Shown piece after piece: positions 42,478-51,641 of a stretch of DNA of 64,000 nucleotides (position 1 is its first letter; each line of letters begins with the position of its first letter). The DNA comes from Vibrio gigantis (GTDB taxonomy: Bacteria; Pseudomonadota; Gammaproteobacteria; Enterobacterales; Vibrionaceae), in NCBI RefSeq assembly GCF_024347515.1, contig NZ_AP025492.1:1426001-1490000 (forward strand), written 5' to 3'. The notes beneath the pieces were generated by a model. It ran no database searches and was not told the DNA's origin. It saw only the letters and a program-made list of their open reading frames with translations. The position numbers were made by a program, and so were the translations under genes.

Positions 42478-44526
42478 ATGAACGCGATTCGTAAGGTTTA
42501 TCAGTACGCCGAACCAAATCTAACCTTAGTAGGGTGGATGGGCTTTGTCGGCTTCCCAATTTACTACATTGTGTGGGAATTTTTGTTTCCGCAACCTTAT
42601 GAAAACTTGGCGCTTCGCCTGTTTTGCTCTGTATTGTTCTTTGGCATTATATTTCGCAACCGTGTTCCATTTGAATGGCGAAAATACCTTCCTGCTTATT
42701 ATCAAGTCACAGTAACCATCTGTTTGCCCGGATTCTTTTTCTACATGCTGCTAATGAACAACTGGTCCAACGTTTGGGTTATGTCATTCATGTCGGCTAT
42801 TTTCCTCCATATTTTATTAGTGCACGTGACGAGAGTGATGTTTGCACAAACCTTTGCCGCTATCGGGATTGCAACCTTGTGCGCTTGGATTTCACAAGGC
42901 TACTACTTAGAACTCACAATGGACTGGACGCATGTGCCAATCTTTTTGTTTATCTACTTATTCGGCAACTTGTTCTACTTCCGTAATCAGGTGGAACATG
43001 AAAACAAGGTGTCATTGGCGAAGTCTTTTGGTGCTGGTATCGCCCACGAGATGAGAAACCCCTTAAGTGGTTTATTAACGTCTATTGATGTTATGCAGTC
43101 CATCTTACCGAACCCTAAAAGTGGGGTTCAAAAAGGGCAATATGCTTTAAGCAATGAAGAAGTGATACAGCTGCGTGAAGTGAGCGACGAAGCTATGGAG
43201 ATCATTCATTCCGGTAACGAAACGATTGATCTGTTACTGACTTCAATTGATGAAAACCGAGTATCTCGCTCAACGTTTAAGAAGCATTCAGCGCAAGCTG
43301 TGATTGAGGATGCAATAGGTAGCTTCAATTACAAGCGCTCAGCTGATAAGTCAGCAATCTCCTTGGATGTACAGAATAACTTTGAGTTTTTGGGCAGCGA
43401 TACCTTGCTGAAATACGTCATGTATAACCTCTTCAAGAATGCTTTCCATCATCGCAGCCCTGAAGATTTTCATATTCATGTCACTATGTGCAGTGATGAA
43501 GTGACTAACCAAATTATGGTGACCGATAACGGTTCTGGAATTTCAAACGATATCATTCGTCGTATTTTCCAAGATTTTTACACCACAGGCCAGTCGGGCA
43601 ATTACGGCTTAGGTTTGCCATTTTGTAAGAAGGTAATGCGCTCGTTTGGTGGTGAGATTAAATGTCAGTCTGAAGTGGATCAATGGACACAGTTCACTAT
43701 GACGTTCCCATCTTTGGTCTCCAATTCGGTGCAGGAAATCAAGAGTGAACTGACCAAACTTAAGACGGTGTTGATGGTGAGTGATCAGAAAGTGCTTACC
43801 AGCAAAATGACTGAAATATCTCGCTCTATGGGCTTTGACCTCGTTATTTTGGATGTTGCATCCGCGCTTAAAAATAAAGAATACCAATTCGAGTTCGACT
43901 TGATTTTCGTTGATATGGAGAGCTTGGATTTAAGAGCAAGCTGCCTTGATAGGATTGAATCGTTACTTTCGTTCACTGAAGCGCGAATCATTTACCTGTA
44001 TGAGCGACATCCTATCAAGCGTGTCCGTAACATCTCTTTTGAGCCTATTTGGGTGGAAACACAAGTCTGGCTACTGAATACCAAAGCGACCATCGACCGT
44101 TTACTGTTTGATTCCAACTATGTGATGCCATCGGTTTCTGTACAATCACTAGAGGTCAGCAATAAACGGACGATTATGGTGGTTGATGATAACGAATCTC
44201 TACGCCGATTTACCGCAATGTTATTGGAAAAACAGGGCTTTGATGTTGTGCAGAAAGAAGATGGACAGCAAGCCCTAGAGGCATTAGATACCGATGATAT
44301 CGACTTGATCCTAATGGATATCGAAATGCCAATTATGGATGGTGTTGAAGCTTCTCGTCGTATTCGAAGCGCCGATAAAAAATACTCGTCGGTGCCGATC
44401 ATCGCTCACACGGGTGACAGCTCTCCCGTCACTTTGGAGAAAATGGAATCGTCAGGCATGTCGGACTTTATTGTGAAACCGGCGGACAAAAATCGACTGT
44501 TCGATAAAATTGCTCACTGGATTTAG
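42478..44526 (+). CDS. cqsS: CqsS, CAI-1 quorum-sensing hybrid histidine kinase
   Basis: 682 residues, collinear with V. cholerae CqsS after a four-residue offset. Six membrane segments (residues about 15-168) form the CAI-1 sensor; FRNQVEHENK follows. The phospho-acceptor His190 is in AHEMRNPLS, the ATPase has NLFKNAFHH and GLGLPFCKKV, a degenerate region (about 410-550) follows, then a receiver with VVDDNES and Asp614 in LILMDIEMP. Phe166 occupies the place of V. cholerae Cys170 (GNLFYF versus GNLCFF). In V. cholerae and V. harveyi CqsS relays phosphate to LuxU. cqsA is convergent, immediately downstream. Confidence 0.96.
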   Translation: MNAIRKVYQYAEPNLTLVGWMGFVGFPIYYIVWEFLFPQPYENLALRLFCSVLFFGIIFRNRVPFEWRKYLPAYYQVTVTICLPGFFFYMLLMNNWSNVWVMSFMSAIFLHILLVHVTRVMFAQTFAAIGIATLCAWISQGYYLELTMDWTHVPIFLFIYLFGNLFYFRNQVEHENKVSLAKSFGAGIAHEMRNPLSGLLTSIDVMQSILPNPKSGVQKGQYALSNEEVIQLREVSDEAMEIIHSGNETIDLLLTSIDENRVSRSTFKKHSAQAVIEDAIGSFNYKRSADKSAISLDVQNNFEFLGSDTLLKYVMYNLFKNAFHHRSPEDFHIHVTMCSDEVTNQIMVTDNGSGISNDIIRRIFQDFYTTGQSGNYGLGLPFCKKVMRSFGGEIKCQSEVDQWTQFTMTFPSLVSNSVQEIKSELTKLKTVLMVSDQKVLTSKMTEISRSMGFDLVILDVASALKNKEYQFEFDLIFVDMESLDLRASCLDRIESLLSFTEARIIYLYERHPIKRVRNISFEPIWVETQVWLLNTKATIDRLLFDSNYVMPSVSVQSLEVSNKRTIMVVDDNESLRRFTAMLLEKQGFDVVQKEDGQQALEALDTDDIDLILMDIEMPIMDGVEASRRIRSADKKYSSVPIIAHTGDSSPVTLEKMESSGMSDFIVKPADKNRLFDKIAHWI

Positions 44527-44576
44527 CTTAAGTAATAGCTTAAAGCTCACAGGCTTTTGGTAGACATAGATTTAAG

Positions 44577-44608
44577 AAAGAGCTCAGCGAATTGCTGGGC
44601 TCTTTTTG
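44577..44608. terminator. Terminator between cqsS and cqsA
   Basis: AAAGAGCTCAGC / GCTGGGCTCTTT stem (one mismatch), 5-base loop and TTTTT tail, between convergent genes. Confidence 0.85.
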
Positions 44609-44718
44609 TCGCGCGACATGATAGCGTCCATTCAGTCCTGCCGTTTGTGTTGGTTATTGCAGACCTTTTAGAAAAAGTTTCTCGTAAAAAGCTTCTAACA
44701 ATAAAGGCTATAACAAGG

Positions 44719-45900
44719 TTACACGAACTCTAATTCCGGGTGATTGTACGCTTCATAACAAACCGTGAGCACATGGTCAATATCTCTTGGTGTCATGTCT
44801 GCATTCACTGAAAAGCGAATGATGTTTTTGTTCTTGCCAGTTGCAGGGCGGCAGAAAACGGCACCGAACACATCTCGTTCTTCTAGGAAGTCACGCACAC
44901 GTTCAGTATTTGTCTCATTGCCGCACTCCAACGCCACAATTTGAGACTCGCTACGGATATTAAAGCCAATTCGCTTTAGACCCGCAACAAGCGATTTTGC
45001 CCGCTTGAACAGGGTTTCTCGTTTGTCTTCTGCACCTTTGATTATCTCTAAAGTTTTCTCTAAACGAACCACTTCCTGTGGTAACACTGTCGAGCTAAAG
45101 ATCGCAGGGTACGCGACGAAAGGTAAGGTTTCTGAAAGTTGTTTCGGACCAAGGATTGCGCCTGCCCGATAAGCAAAGGTCTTTGCCAAGCTGACGGTGA
45201 TGAAGTCCACTTTGTTAGTAAGCCCCAGAGCTTGAACCAAGCCGGCACCATTTTCCCCGTGTGTCCCCAATGAATGCGATTCATCAACGACCAATGCGCA
45301 ATCAAACTCTTGCGCCATTTCGCAGATGTCGTGCAGTGGGGCAATCGTGCCAATCGTACTGTAAACCGAGTCGACAACGATGACTCCCGAGCCGTGACGT
45401 TCTAACTGTTTACGTAGGTGGCTCATATTATTGTGCATAAACGGGTGGGCAACAGCGCCTGCAGCGCGAATGCCTTCCCATAGCGACATATGTGCAAGAA
45501 AGTCGATGTATACAGGTGTACCTGGTGGGCAAATGGTTTGAAGCAGTCCAATATTGGCCGCCCAGCCAGACTGAGAAAGCAAACAGCTTTCCATTCCAAC
45601 ATAGCTCGCAAGCTCGGTTTCAAACGCGGGCTTAGACTGCTCATCTTGTAAAAAAATGGCAGACATCACCACGTTGTCATCGTGCTCACAGATCGCTGAT
45701 TGATGGGCTTTTTGGATCTGCGTATTGTGTGACAGTGCTAGGTAATCATTGCTCTGCATCACAACGGATTTTTGCTGAGGTCGTTTACCCAAGACTAAGT
45801 GCTTTTTGCTTTCGTTTTGGGTAATTAGATCTTGAATATAGAAGTTCAAGCGTTCTTCAATAAAGGAAGGTAGTGGTTTTGTTGCTGATTTATCACTCAT
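44719..45900 (-). CDS. cqsA: CqsA, CAI-1 autoinducer synthase
   Basis: 393 residues from the ATG at 45900; an in-frame TTG at 45915 is rejected. Alpha-oxoamine synthase fold (PLP, fold I): MQSNDYLALSHN, the acyl-CoA-binding region, DSVYSTIGTIAPL, VVDESHSLGTHGENGAG and the Schiff-base Lys in SLAKTFAYRAG. CqsA condenses SAM with medium-chain acyl-CoA to give the CAI-1 precursor. It sits tail-to-tail with cqsS. A GAAGAGAA stretch precedes the start. Confidence 0.95.
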   Translation of the reverse strand: MSDKSATKPLPSFIEERLNFYIQDLITQNESKKHLVLGKRPQQKSVVMQSNDYLALSHNTQIQKAHQSAICEHDDNVVMSAIFLQDEQSKPAFETELASYVGMESCLLSQSGWAANIGLLQTICPPGTPVYIDFLAHMSLWEGIRAAGAVAHPFMHNNMSHLRKQLERHGSGVIVVDSVYSTIGTIAPLHDICEMAQEFDCALVVDESHSLGTHGENGAGLVQALGLTNKVDFITVSLAKTFAYRAGAILGPKQLSETLPFVAYPAIFSSTVLPQEVVRLEKTLEIIKGAEDKRETLFKRAKSLVAGLKRIGFNIRSESQIVALECGNETNTERVRDFLEERDVFGAVFCRPATGKNKNIIRFSVNADMTPRDIDHVLTVCYEAYNHPELEFV

Positions 45901-46169
45901 AATAGTTCTCTTCAAATACAGGAAAACGCCAGCGCTGACGGCTGTATATTGACGATAAAAAGTGATGTGTCATTAGCCAAGTTGCATATTTTTGTAGGTG
46001 CTTGCAAACTCAGCATTTAAGGATTTTGAGGCGAGTGATTTTCCTTACGGTTCGGGATTTCAACCTAAGCCATATAGGAATAATAGCCTGCTTTTTAATG
46101 GCAAAAGGCTCTTAAAATTGGGCTATCAAAAGGCTTTCAAAAAAGCTGGTTTTGAAAGGTTACGGTGTG

Positions 46170-47552
46170 TTAGCTGTGAATGTTGATAAGTTCTAATAAG
46201 GCGTCTAATTGTTGCTTGGCTTCACCTTCCAGCGAGTATCCAATATTGATGCGTAAGTAGTTACTGTATAGATCGAGAGTGCTGAATAGGTGCCCGAGCC
46301 TGATATCAAGGCGCTTCTCGGTAACAGCTTGAGCAAAGGTTGGTTGATTCAGGCTTGGTATTTGCAGCCAAAGTACCATGCCACCTTGCGGGTTACTTAT
46401 CTTCACGTCTTGAGGAAGGTGTTGGGCTAAATAACTAAGGTATTGCTGGCGCAACGAAAGGATTTGAGTACATCTTCTTCTAACGTGCTTTGCGTATTGG
46501 CCAGATTCGATAAAGTCAGCAACAGCGAGTTGAGTCGGTAAGGCAACGCCATAGCTCGCGGCAGAAAACTGTGCCTTGTATTCATTAATATACCTTCCCG
46601 GTAAGCACCAACCTAAACGGTAGCTCGGTGATAGGCTTTTCGATACAGAACCGCACCACAGTACATAGCCGCCTTTGTCATAGTATTTCGCTGGTAGTGG
46701 TGTGTGTGATGAGTAAGAGAGTTCTAGATACACATCATCCTCAATGATTGGCACTTGGTAATCATTAGCTAACTCAGCCAGTTTTTGTTTTTGGTTGGCA
46801 GACATATTGATCCCTTGGGGGTTCATATGAGAGGTACAAAAGATCGCGGCATCGACTCGTTTGTTCTTCAAATGAGTTTCCAGTTGTTGTAAGTCGACAC
46901 CATCATCGAGAGATGGGATCTCGATGATTTTACGTGACATCTTTCCGAGCAACTCCAGAATGCCGTTAAAACAAGGTGAGCTAATCGCAATGGTGTCGCC
47001 TTCTTTGGTACACGATTCAAGTGCAGCCTTAATTGCCGACATGCAACCTGCCGTGATCACCATTTCTTCAGGTGAAAAGTGCACATCGAGCTTGGCAAAG
47101 TGAGTAGATAATGCCTGTCGTAACATCGGCTCACCTTGTGTATCTGGGTATTGGTTGAGCCTGCTTCCCATCCGTTTAATAGCGCGTCGAAAACTGCGTT
47201 CCAGCTCAACGACCGACTGTTCATCATTGGTGGTGCTCGAAACCCCCAAAGGCCCGTTGATTAAGTTGTGAGTCGATGACGTTTGCTTAACGCTCGATAC
47301 CTTACTTTCAAACCGTGCCCACTCAGGTGTTGAGTGAGCCGGCTTGTGAGGTGAAACAAAATAGCCCGCTTGTGGCCGAGAATGAATCCAGCCTTGCGAT
47401 TCCAGCTCTTGGTAGCAGCTTACAACGGTCGACATGCTGACGGCTTGTTGCTTAGCCAATTGACGGAGCGAAGGCATGCGCCCACCTTCAGGTCTTTTCC
47501 CCGTTTCTATTTCATTGATGAACTGATTCGCTAGCTTTCTGTAAATGCTCAT
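46170..47552 (-). CDS. MocR-type (GntR-aminotransferase) transcriptional regulator
   Basis: 460 residues: N-terminal GntR winged HTH (MSIYRKLANQFINEIETGKRPEGGRMPSLRQLAKQ-type start) and a C-terminal aminotransferase-like domain with VITAGCMSAIKAAL, IIEDDVYLEL, and the PLP Lys region WCGSVSKSLSPSYRLGW. Divergent from the EamA exporter at 47657; direct repeats between them fit a MocR operator. The ATG at 47552 is used rather than a GTG two codons upstream. Target and effector are inferred, not seen. Confidence 0.9.
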   Translation of the reverse strand: MSIYRKLANQFINEIETGKRPEGGRMPSLRQLAKQQAVSMSTVVSCYQELESQGWIHSRPQAGYFVSPHKPAHSTPEWARFESKVSSVKQTSSTHNLINGPLGVSSTTNDEQSVVELERSFRRAIKRMGSRLNQYPDTQGEPMLRQALSTHFAKLDVHFSPEEMVITAGCMSAIKAALESCTKEGDTIAISSPCFNGILELLGKMSRKIIEIPSLDDGVDLQQLETHLKNKRVDAAIFCTSHMNPQGINMSANQKQKLAELANDYQVPIIEDDVYLELSYSSHTPLPAKYYDKGGYVLWCGSVSKSLSPSYRLGWCLPGRYINEYKAQFSAASYGVALPTQLAVADFIESGQYAKHVRRRCTQILSLRQQYLSYLAQHLPQDVKISNPQGGMVLWLQIPSLNQPTFAQAVTEKRLDIRLGHLFSTLDLYSNYLRINIGYSLEGEAKQQLDALLELINIHS

Positions 47553-47570
47553 GGTCACGACCGAAATTAA

Positions 47571-47613
47571 CTGTACTGGTTTTTATTGTAAAAATTGTAT
47601 CTGTACCGGTTTT
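47571..47613. promoter_or_regulatory. Probable MocR operator (direct repeats)
   Basis: CTGTACTGGTTTT (47571-47583) and CTGTACCGGTTTT (47601-47613) are direct repeats with one mismatch and starts exactly 30 bases apart, about three helical turns. They lie between the divergent MocR and EamA genes. MocR regulators commonly bind tandem direct repeats, so this is the likely operator. Confidence 0.65.
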
Positions 47614-47656
47614 GTTGTTCAAGGGATACTCATTAAAAACAAAGGAGGGGGACAAT

Positions 47657-48550
47657 ATGAAAAGAAATGATTTGTTGTTAGCAGTATTCGTGATGGCAAT
47701 TTGGGGGTTCAATTTCTCGATGATCAAAATGGGTGTGACCAATGTTCATCCATTGTTGGCAACCGCCGCGCGTTTCTCTCTCGCGGTGATTCCTGTGATA
47801 TTTTTTGTGGTAAGACCGAATGTCTTGTGGCGCTATTTAGTGAGTTATGGTTTTGTGTTTGGTGTGGGTATCTGGGGCATGGCTTCGTGGTCAATCACAG
47901 CAGGGCTCTCTTCTGGGCTTTCATCGGTATTACTGTCAACCAACGTATTAATCGGCATGGCGGTTGGCGTATGGGTGTTCAAGGAGAGTGCTTCTGTTCG
48001 TAAATTAATGGGTGCGATGTTAGCCATGTGTGCTTTAGCGGTATTGGTATCTGCGGCAACAGGTAATGTCACCGTCAACGGTGTGATATTGATTATGATT
48101 GCGGCATGTAGTTGGACGCTGATGGGGGTAATTGTTAAAGCTTCAAAAACCACTCAGGCTTTTGCGTTTAACGTGTGGGGGATGTTGTTTGCGCCTGTTC
48201 CGCTGGTGTTGTTTGCTGTGATGTTACACGGGGATCAAATCATCTGGCAGGGGATTGAACAATGGGATTGGAACACAACGATTGCGGTGCTATTTCAGGC
48301 TTACCCAACCACGCTATTTGGTTATTGGGTATGGAATAAATTGTTAATCCAGTACCCACTCAGTACAACGGCACCATTGACCTTACTAGTGCCAATCTTC
48401 GCCTTAATCAGCGGCTATTTCATGTATGACGAAGTGTTATCTATAGCTCAAGTCGTCGCTTCAGTGCTGTTTCTTGTCGGGATCGGTTTGATTGTTAAAC
48501 CTGCGAGTACGGAGCGTACTGATAGGACCGCTAAATTCGTGAAACAGTAA
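47657..48550 (+). CDS. EamA/DMT superfamily transporter
   Basis: 297 residues from the ATG at 47657, behind AAAGGAGG; the longer frame from 47612 has a poor start. Ten hydrophobic segments in two EamA repeats (AIWGFNFSMIKMG..., ACSWTLMGVIVKAS...). DMT members export amino acids or other metabolites. Divergent control by the MocR protein suggests export induced by an amino acid or amine. Confidence 0.88.
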   Translation: MKRNDLLLAVFVMAIWGFNFSMIKMGVTNVHPLLATAARFSLAVIPVIFFVVRPNVLWRYLVSYGFVFGVGIWGMASWSITAGLSSGLSSVLLSTNVLIGMAVGVWVFKESASVRKLMGAMLAMCALAVLVSAATGNVTVNGVILIMIAACSWTLMGVIVKASKTTQAFAFNVWGMLFAPVPLVLFAVMLHGDQIIWQGIEQWDWNTTIAVLFQAYPTTLFGYWVWNKLLIQYPLSTTAPLTLLVPIFALISGYFMYDEVLSIAQVVASVLFLVGIGLIVKPASTERTDRTAKFVKQ

Positions 48551-48592
48551 GTACGCAATGCTGTCTGAACAATGGGCACTGTTAAGGCATAC

Positions 48593-49351
48593 CTAAACTA
48601 AATTTACTGGTGCTTTGAGTTTTGGGTGGAAAATACCTTTGGCGCCCATGTCGACAATAGCATAGTCGTTGACTCCTTCACTCACTCGGCTATGCGACTG
48701 ACTGATCTTTAGAGTTTTGAACATTAACTCCTCAAGCTTGGTGTTATATTCTTTAAATTCGTCTTCGGTTAGCCTAAGTTTGGTCGTAATAAAGTAAGCT
48801 TGTTTGTCATTTGCATCGATATATTGCACGGCCTGTTTTAGAGCATCTATGACTTGGTTTTTGAACATGACGCTAAATCGCGCTTGTTCAGAGAAAGCTA
48901 TATTGGCAGGTACTATGACATGGAATTTTAAGCCTAATAACATTGTTATTAGATTTAACTGTTCAAGTTTCCTTAGGTAGATATGCAGTGATGGTTCGTT
49001 TAAGTCAAAACTGGCCATTAACTGCTGGGCGTCTGCTCCTTCATTTACAATCTCTTGGAAAATCGTAAATAACGCGGGCTCTATGCAGAAGGCAGCGTCT
49101 TGCTCACCCGTAAATAGTGACACCGAGGCCAATGCTTCTTCTGCTTCTGTGATAATAGCTGATAGAGGAAGCTGAATTAATTTACATATCTTTTGTAACT
49201 TCAAAATAGAGAGTGATTGATGGCCGTTCAGTAATCGTTTAATGCCTATTTCGGAGATTCCTGAGAACTCTGAAACTTCTTTATAAGAGATACCAGCCTT
49301 TTTTAAATGGCGTTTGATTGCTGTACAAATTTCGTCGTCAAGTGCATCCAT
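48593..49351 (-). CDS. XRE-type transcriptional regulator
   Basis: 252 residues: N-terminal HTH (GISYKEVSEFSGISEIGIKRLL, with GHQSLSILKLQKICKLIQ) and an unrecognised C-terminal region of about 170 residues (possible effector domain). Similar length to the group of XRE regulators with unassigned C-termini. Divergent from the SDR gene at 49481, so it may control it. Weak coding context otherwise. Confidence 0.75.
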   Translation of the reverse strand: MDALDDEICTAIKRHLKKAGISYKEVSEFSGISEIGIKRLLNGHQSLSILKLQKICKLIQLPLSAIITEAEEALASVSLFTGEQDAAFCIEPALFTIFQEIVNEGADAQQLMASFDLNEPSLHIYLRKLEQLNLITMLLGLKFHVIVPANIAFSEQARFSVMFKNQVIDALKQAVQYIDANDKQAYFITTKLRLTEDEFKEYNTKLEELMFKTLKISQSHSRVSEGVNDYAIVDMGAKGIFHPKLKAPVNLV

Positions 49352-49480
49352 TACTCTATACCATCACTATTTAATACACTCAAAGTAGCACAAAGTGTGA
49401 CTTTTATAATTCCCTTTGAAATATAAGCGATCATTTTTGATACTTCCTTTCAGTGGCAGGGGCTATTTGAGAGGTTAAAG

Positions 49481-50212
49481 ATGGATTTAGGATTAAAGAA
49501 TATCAATGTTGTTGTCACTGGAGGATCTAGTGGAATTGGAGCAAAAATAGTTGAAGGCTTTGCCAATGAAGGGGCGAATGTTTGGTTCTGTGGACGTTCT
49601 CAACATCGGATAGATAAGCTGCTTATACAACTCGGAAAGGTGGCTAAACAAGTTGTCGGCAAAGTCGTTAATGTTCACGATTTGACGCAAATGAAAACTT
49701 GGGTTGGGTCTATTCCTAATATCGATATCTTCGTTCCCAATGTAAGCACGCTTTCTGATGAGTGGGAGGATGTTCTACTGAAAGATATTGACACCACGCA
49801 GCAGGCCATCACGTTAGTCTTACCTAAGTTACTTGAATCGCGTTGTGCTGCAATAACTTATATTGGCTCAAAAGCGAGTGGCTATACTGTTTGTGACGCT
49901 AATGCTTATGGGGCGGGTAAGGCTGCTTTAGCCCATTACATGAAATCCTTGTCTTTGACTTACGTTCCTAAGTTGAGGGTTAATACCGTTTCCCCTGGAG
50001 ACACATATATTGCTGATGGTTTGTGGGGGCGGTGTAAGTGCGAAGAACCGGACACCTTCCAGAAAGTTGTCGATAGAAATCCAATGGGTCGCTTGGCAAC
50101 CCCTAAAGAAGTAGCCGATGTTGTCACTTTTATTTCAAGCCCTGTTGCGAGTTTTGTCTCGGGAGCTAACTGGTATGTTGATGGGGCAGCAACGACCCAT
50201 GTCCAATATTAG
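49481..50212 (+). CDS. Short-chain dehydrogenase/reductase (SDR)
   Basis: 243 residues, classical SDR: TGGSSGIG nucleotide-binding motif near the N-terminus, the Asn region (FVPNVSTL) where NAG is usual, active-site YGAGK (Tyr and Lys), and VNTVSPGDTYIADGLW. Ser of the catalytic triad is in YIGSKASG. The NNAG motif is altered to PNVS. Coenzyme and substrate unknown. Divergent from the XRE regulator. Confidence 0.88.
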   Translation: MDLGLKNINVVVTGGSSGIGAKIVEGFANEGANVWFCGRSQHRIDKLLIQLGKVAKQVVGKVVNVHDLTQMKTWVGSIPNIDIFVPNVSTLSDEWEDVLLKDIDTTQQAITLVLPKLLESRCAAITYIGSKASGYTVCDANAYGAGKAALAHYMKSLSLTYVPKLRVNTVSPGDTYIADGLWGRCKCEEPDTFQKVVDRNPMGRLATPKEVADVVTFISSPVASFVSGANWYVDGAATTHVQY

Positions 50213-50659
50213 CTATGTCGGTATAAACTATTCATGCCGATTCGAATTAAATTCTGAAATGATACAAATCTCATATTTAATACTGATTATTTACTAACCT
50301 CTGTTGAGTTCGATATCAAATCAAGTAGCTGATTTCATTGAGTATCGGAGAAAAGTCTCAAAATTTATTATTTATATCGTTAAAGTTTTTAATTCTTACT
50401 TATCGTCTTATTTTGGAGTTTAACTCTGATTGGTGGCTTGGGAATAGATGTTTTTTAGCTATATATGTAAATTTACAAGCGCGTTATCTTTCTGATTTGA
50501 AAGAATAATTAAATAGTTGAGATAAAAAAGTTGGCGAAAATCAGAAGCTTGGCATACACTTTCCTTGTAAACGGCCTTATCTTATTGATTGGATAGGGTA
50601 AATGCTTTGGCGCTACTGGCGATGGTAGCAATGTATAACATAGCTTTGAGGAAAGTTTT
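50213..50659. other. AT-rich region upstream of ihfA
   Basis: About 447 bases, AT-rich, without an ORF with ribosome binding site. In the V. cholerae arrangement as recalled pheT precedes ihfA, but no trace of a pheT C-terminus was found here. The ihfA promoter should lie in the last 150 bases. Confidence 0.4.
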
Positions 50660-50956
50660 ATGGCACTCACGAAGGCCGATTTGGCTGAGAACCTGTTTGA
50701 GACACTCGGATACAGCAAGCGGGATGCCAAGGAAACGGTTGAAGTGTTTTTCGAAGAAGTTCGTAAGGCACTTGAAAATGGCGAACAGGTAAAACTGTCT
50801 GGTTTTGGTAACTTTGATCTTCGCGAGAAAAACGAGCGACCTGGTCGTAACCCGAAAACTGGTGAAGACATTCCAATTTCTGCTCGACGTGTTGTTACTT
50901 TTAGACCGGGACAAAAATTAAAGGCCCGTGTCGAGAATATTAAAATCGAGAAGTAG
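50660..50956 (+). CDS. ihfA: Integration host factor alpha subunit
   Basis: 98 residues, typical IhfA length and sequence: [47 protein letters not shown] (arm and Pro) and [26 protein letters not shown] precedes the start. IhfA pairs with IhfB to bend DNA. Here it stands apart from pheT and is directly followed by a terminator. Confidence 0.96.
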   Translation: MALTKADLAENLFETLGYSKRDAKETVEVFFEEVRKALENGEQVKLSGFGNFDLREKNERPGRNPKTGEDIPISARRVVTFRPGQKLKARVENIKIEK

Positions 50957-50965
50957 CCAAGCAAT

Positions 50966-50991
50966 AGACCACGCCTAGCGTGGTCTTTTTG
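50966..50991 (+). terminator. ihfA terminator
   Basis: AGACCACGC / GCGTGGTCT, 9-bp perfect stem, CTA loop and TTTTTG. Confidence 0.9.
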
Positions 50992-51045
50992 TTTTTAGTC
51001 TGGCAATTATTGTTGTTTCTCTCTTTCAGTCTTTCAGTCTTTTAT

Positions 51046-51093
<48 letters not shown>

Positions 51094-51335
51094 AGATCTT
51101 ATAGTCTATCTCGTCTCCACATATCCCCAATCAGTCTTCATATATTACCCATACATTTAAAATGGACAGCTAATTAGTATCTATTCAGATTATGTTATTT
51201 GTTTTTTAAATGTGTTCAGTGGAATTGAACAGAGGTTAAATCTAATTGAATTTAAATCACCCGAGTGATTTGCTGTAATGCGCTCAATAAACAGCCAGTT
51301 AATCTATTTTGTTGATCTAAATCTAAGGAGAAGCT

Positions 51336-51641
51336 TTGCGTAAGTCCGCTTTAGCTTTGATGTTACTCTTTTTATCGACTGTCGCCTCGGCAGCGGAGTA
51401 CCAGCAACTTGCCAATATGTGCATTGCTTGTCATGGCAGTAACAACGATACCTCGTTTCCCTCTATCCCAAACCTTAAATGGCAAAACCAAGTCTACCTT
51501 ACTGAGCAACTGTCTGACTTTAAAAGTGGCAAGCGTGAGGACAAAACGATGTCCAAAGTCGCGCAACTATTGTCAGAAGAAGACATCAAGAAGTTAGCCA
51601 ATTACTTTTACCAACTGAATAACACAGGGTCACCGCAATGA
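51336..51641 (+). CDS. Exported cytochrome c (c553 type)
   Basis: 101 residues. Translation probably starts at the TTG at 51336, which has AAGGAG six bases upstream. Signal peptide to about residue 19; one haem-binding motif C-I-A-C-H just after; a Met ligand is plausible in KTMSKVAQLLS. The last four bases overlap the start of the sulfite oxidase gene (ATGA). Probably an electron carrier for that enzyme. Confidence 0.85.
   Translation: MRKSALALMLLFLSTVASAAEYQQLANMCIACHGSNNDTSFPSIPNLKWQNQVYLTEQLSDFKSGKREDKTMSKVAQLLSEEDIKKLANYFYQLNNTGSPQ

Noticed and set aside
45998..46186. 62-codon plus frame between cqsA and the MocR gene
   Set aside because: No ribosome binding site and it overlaps the end of the MocR gene.
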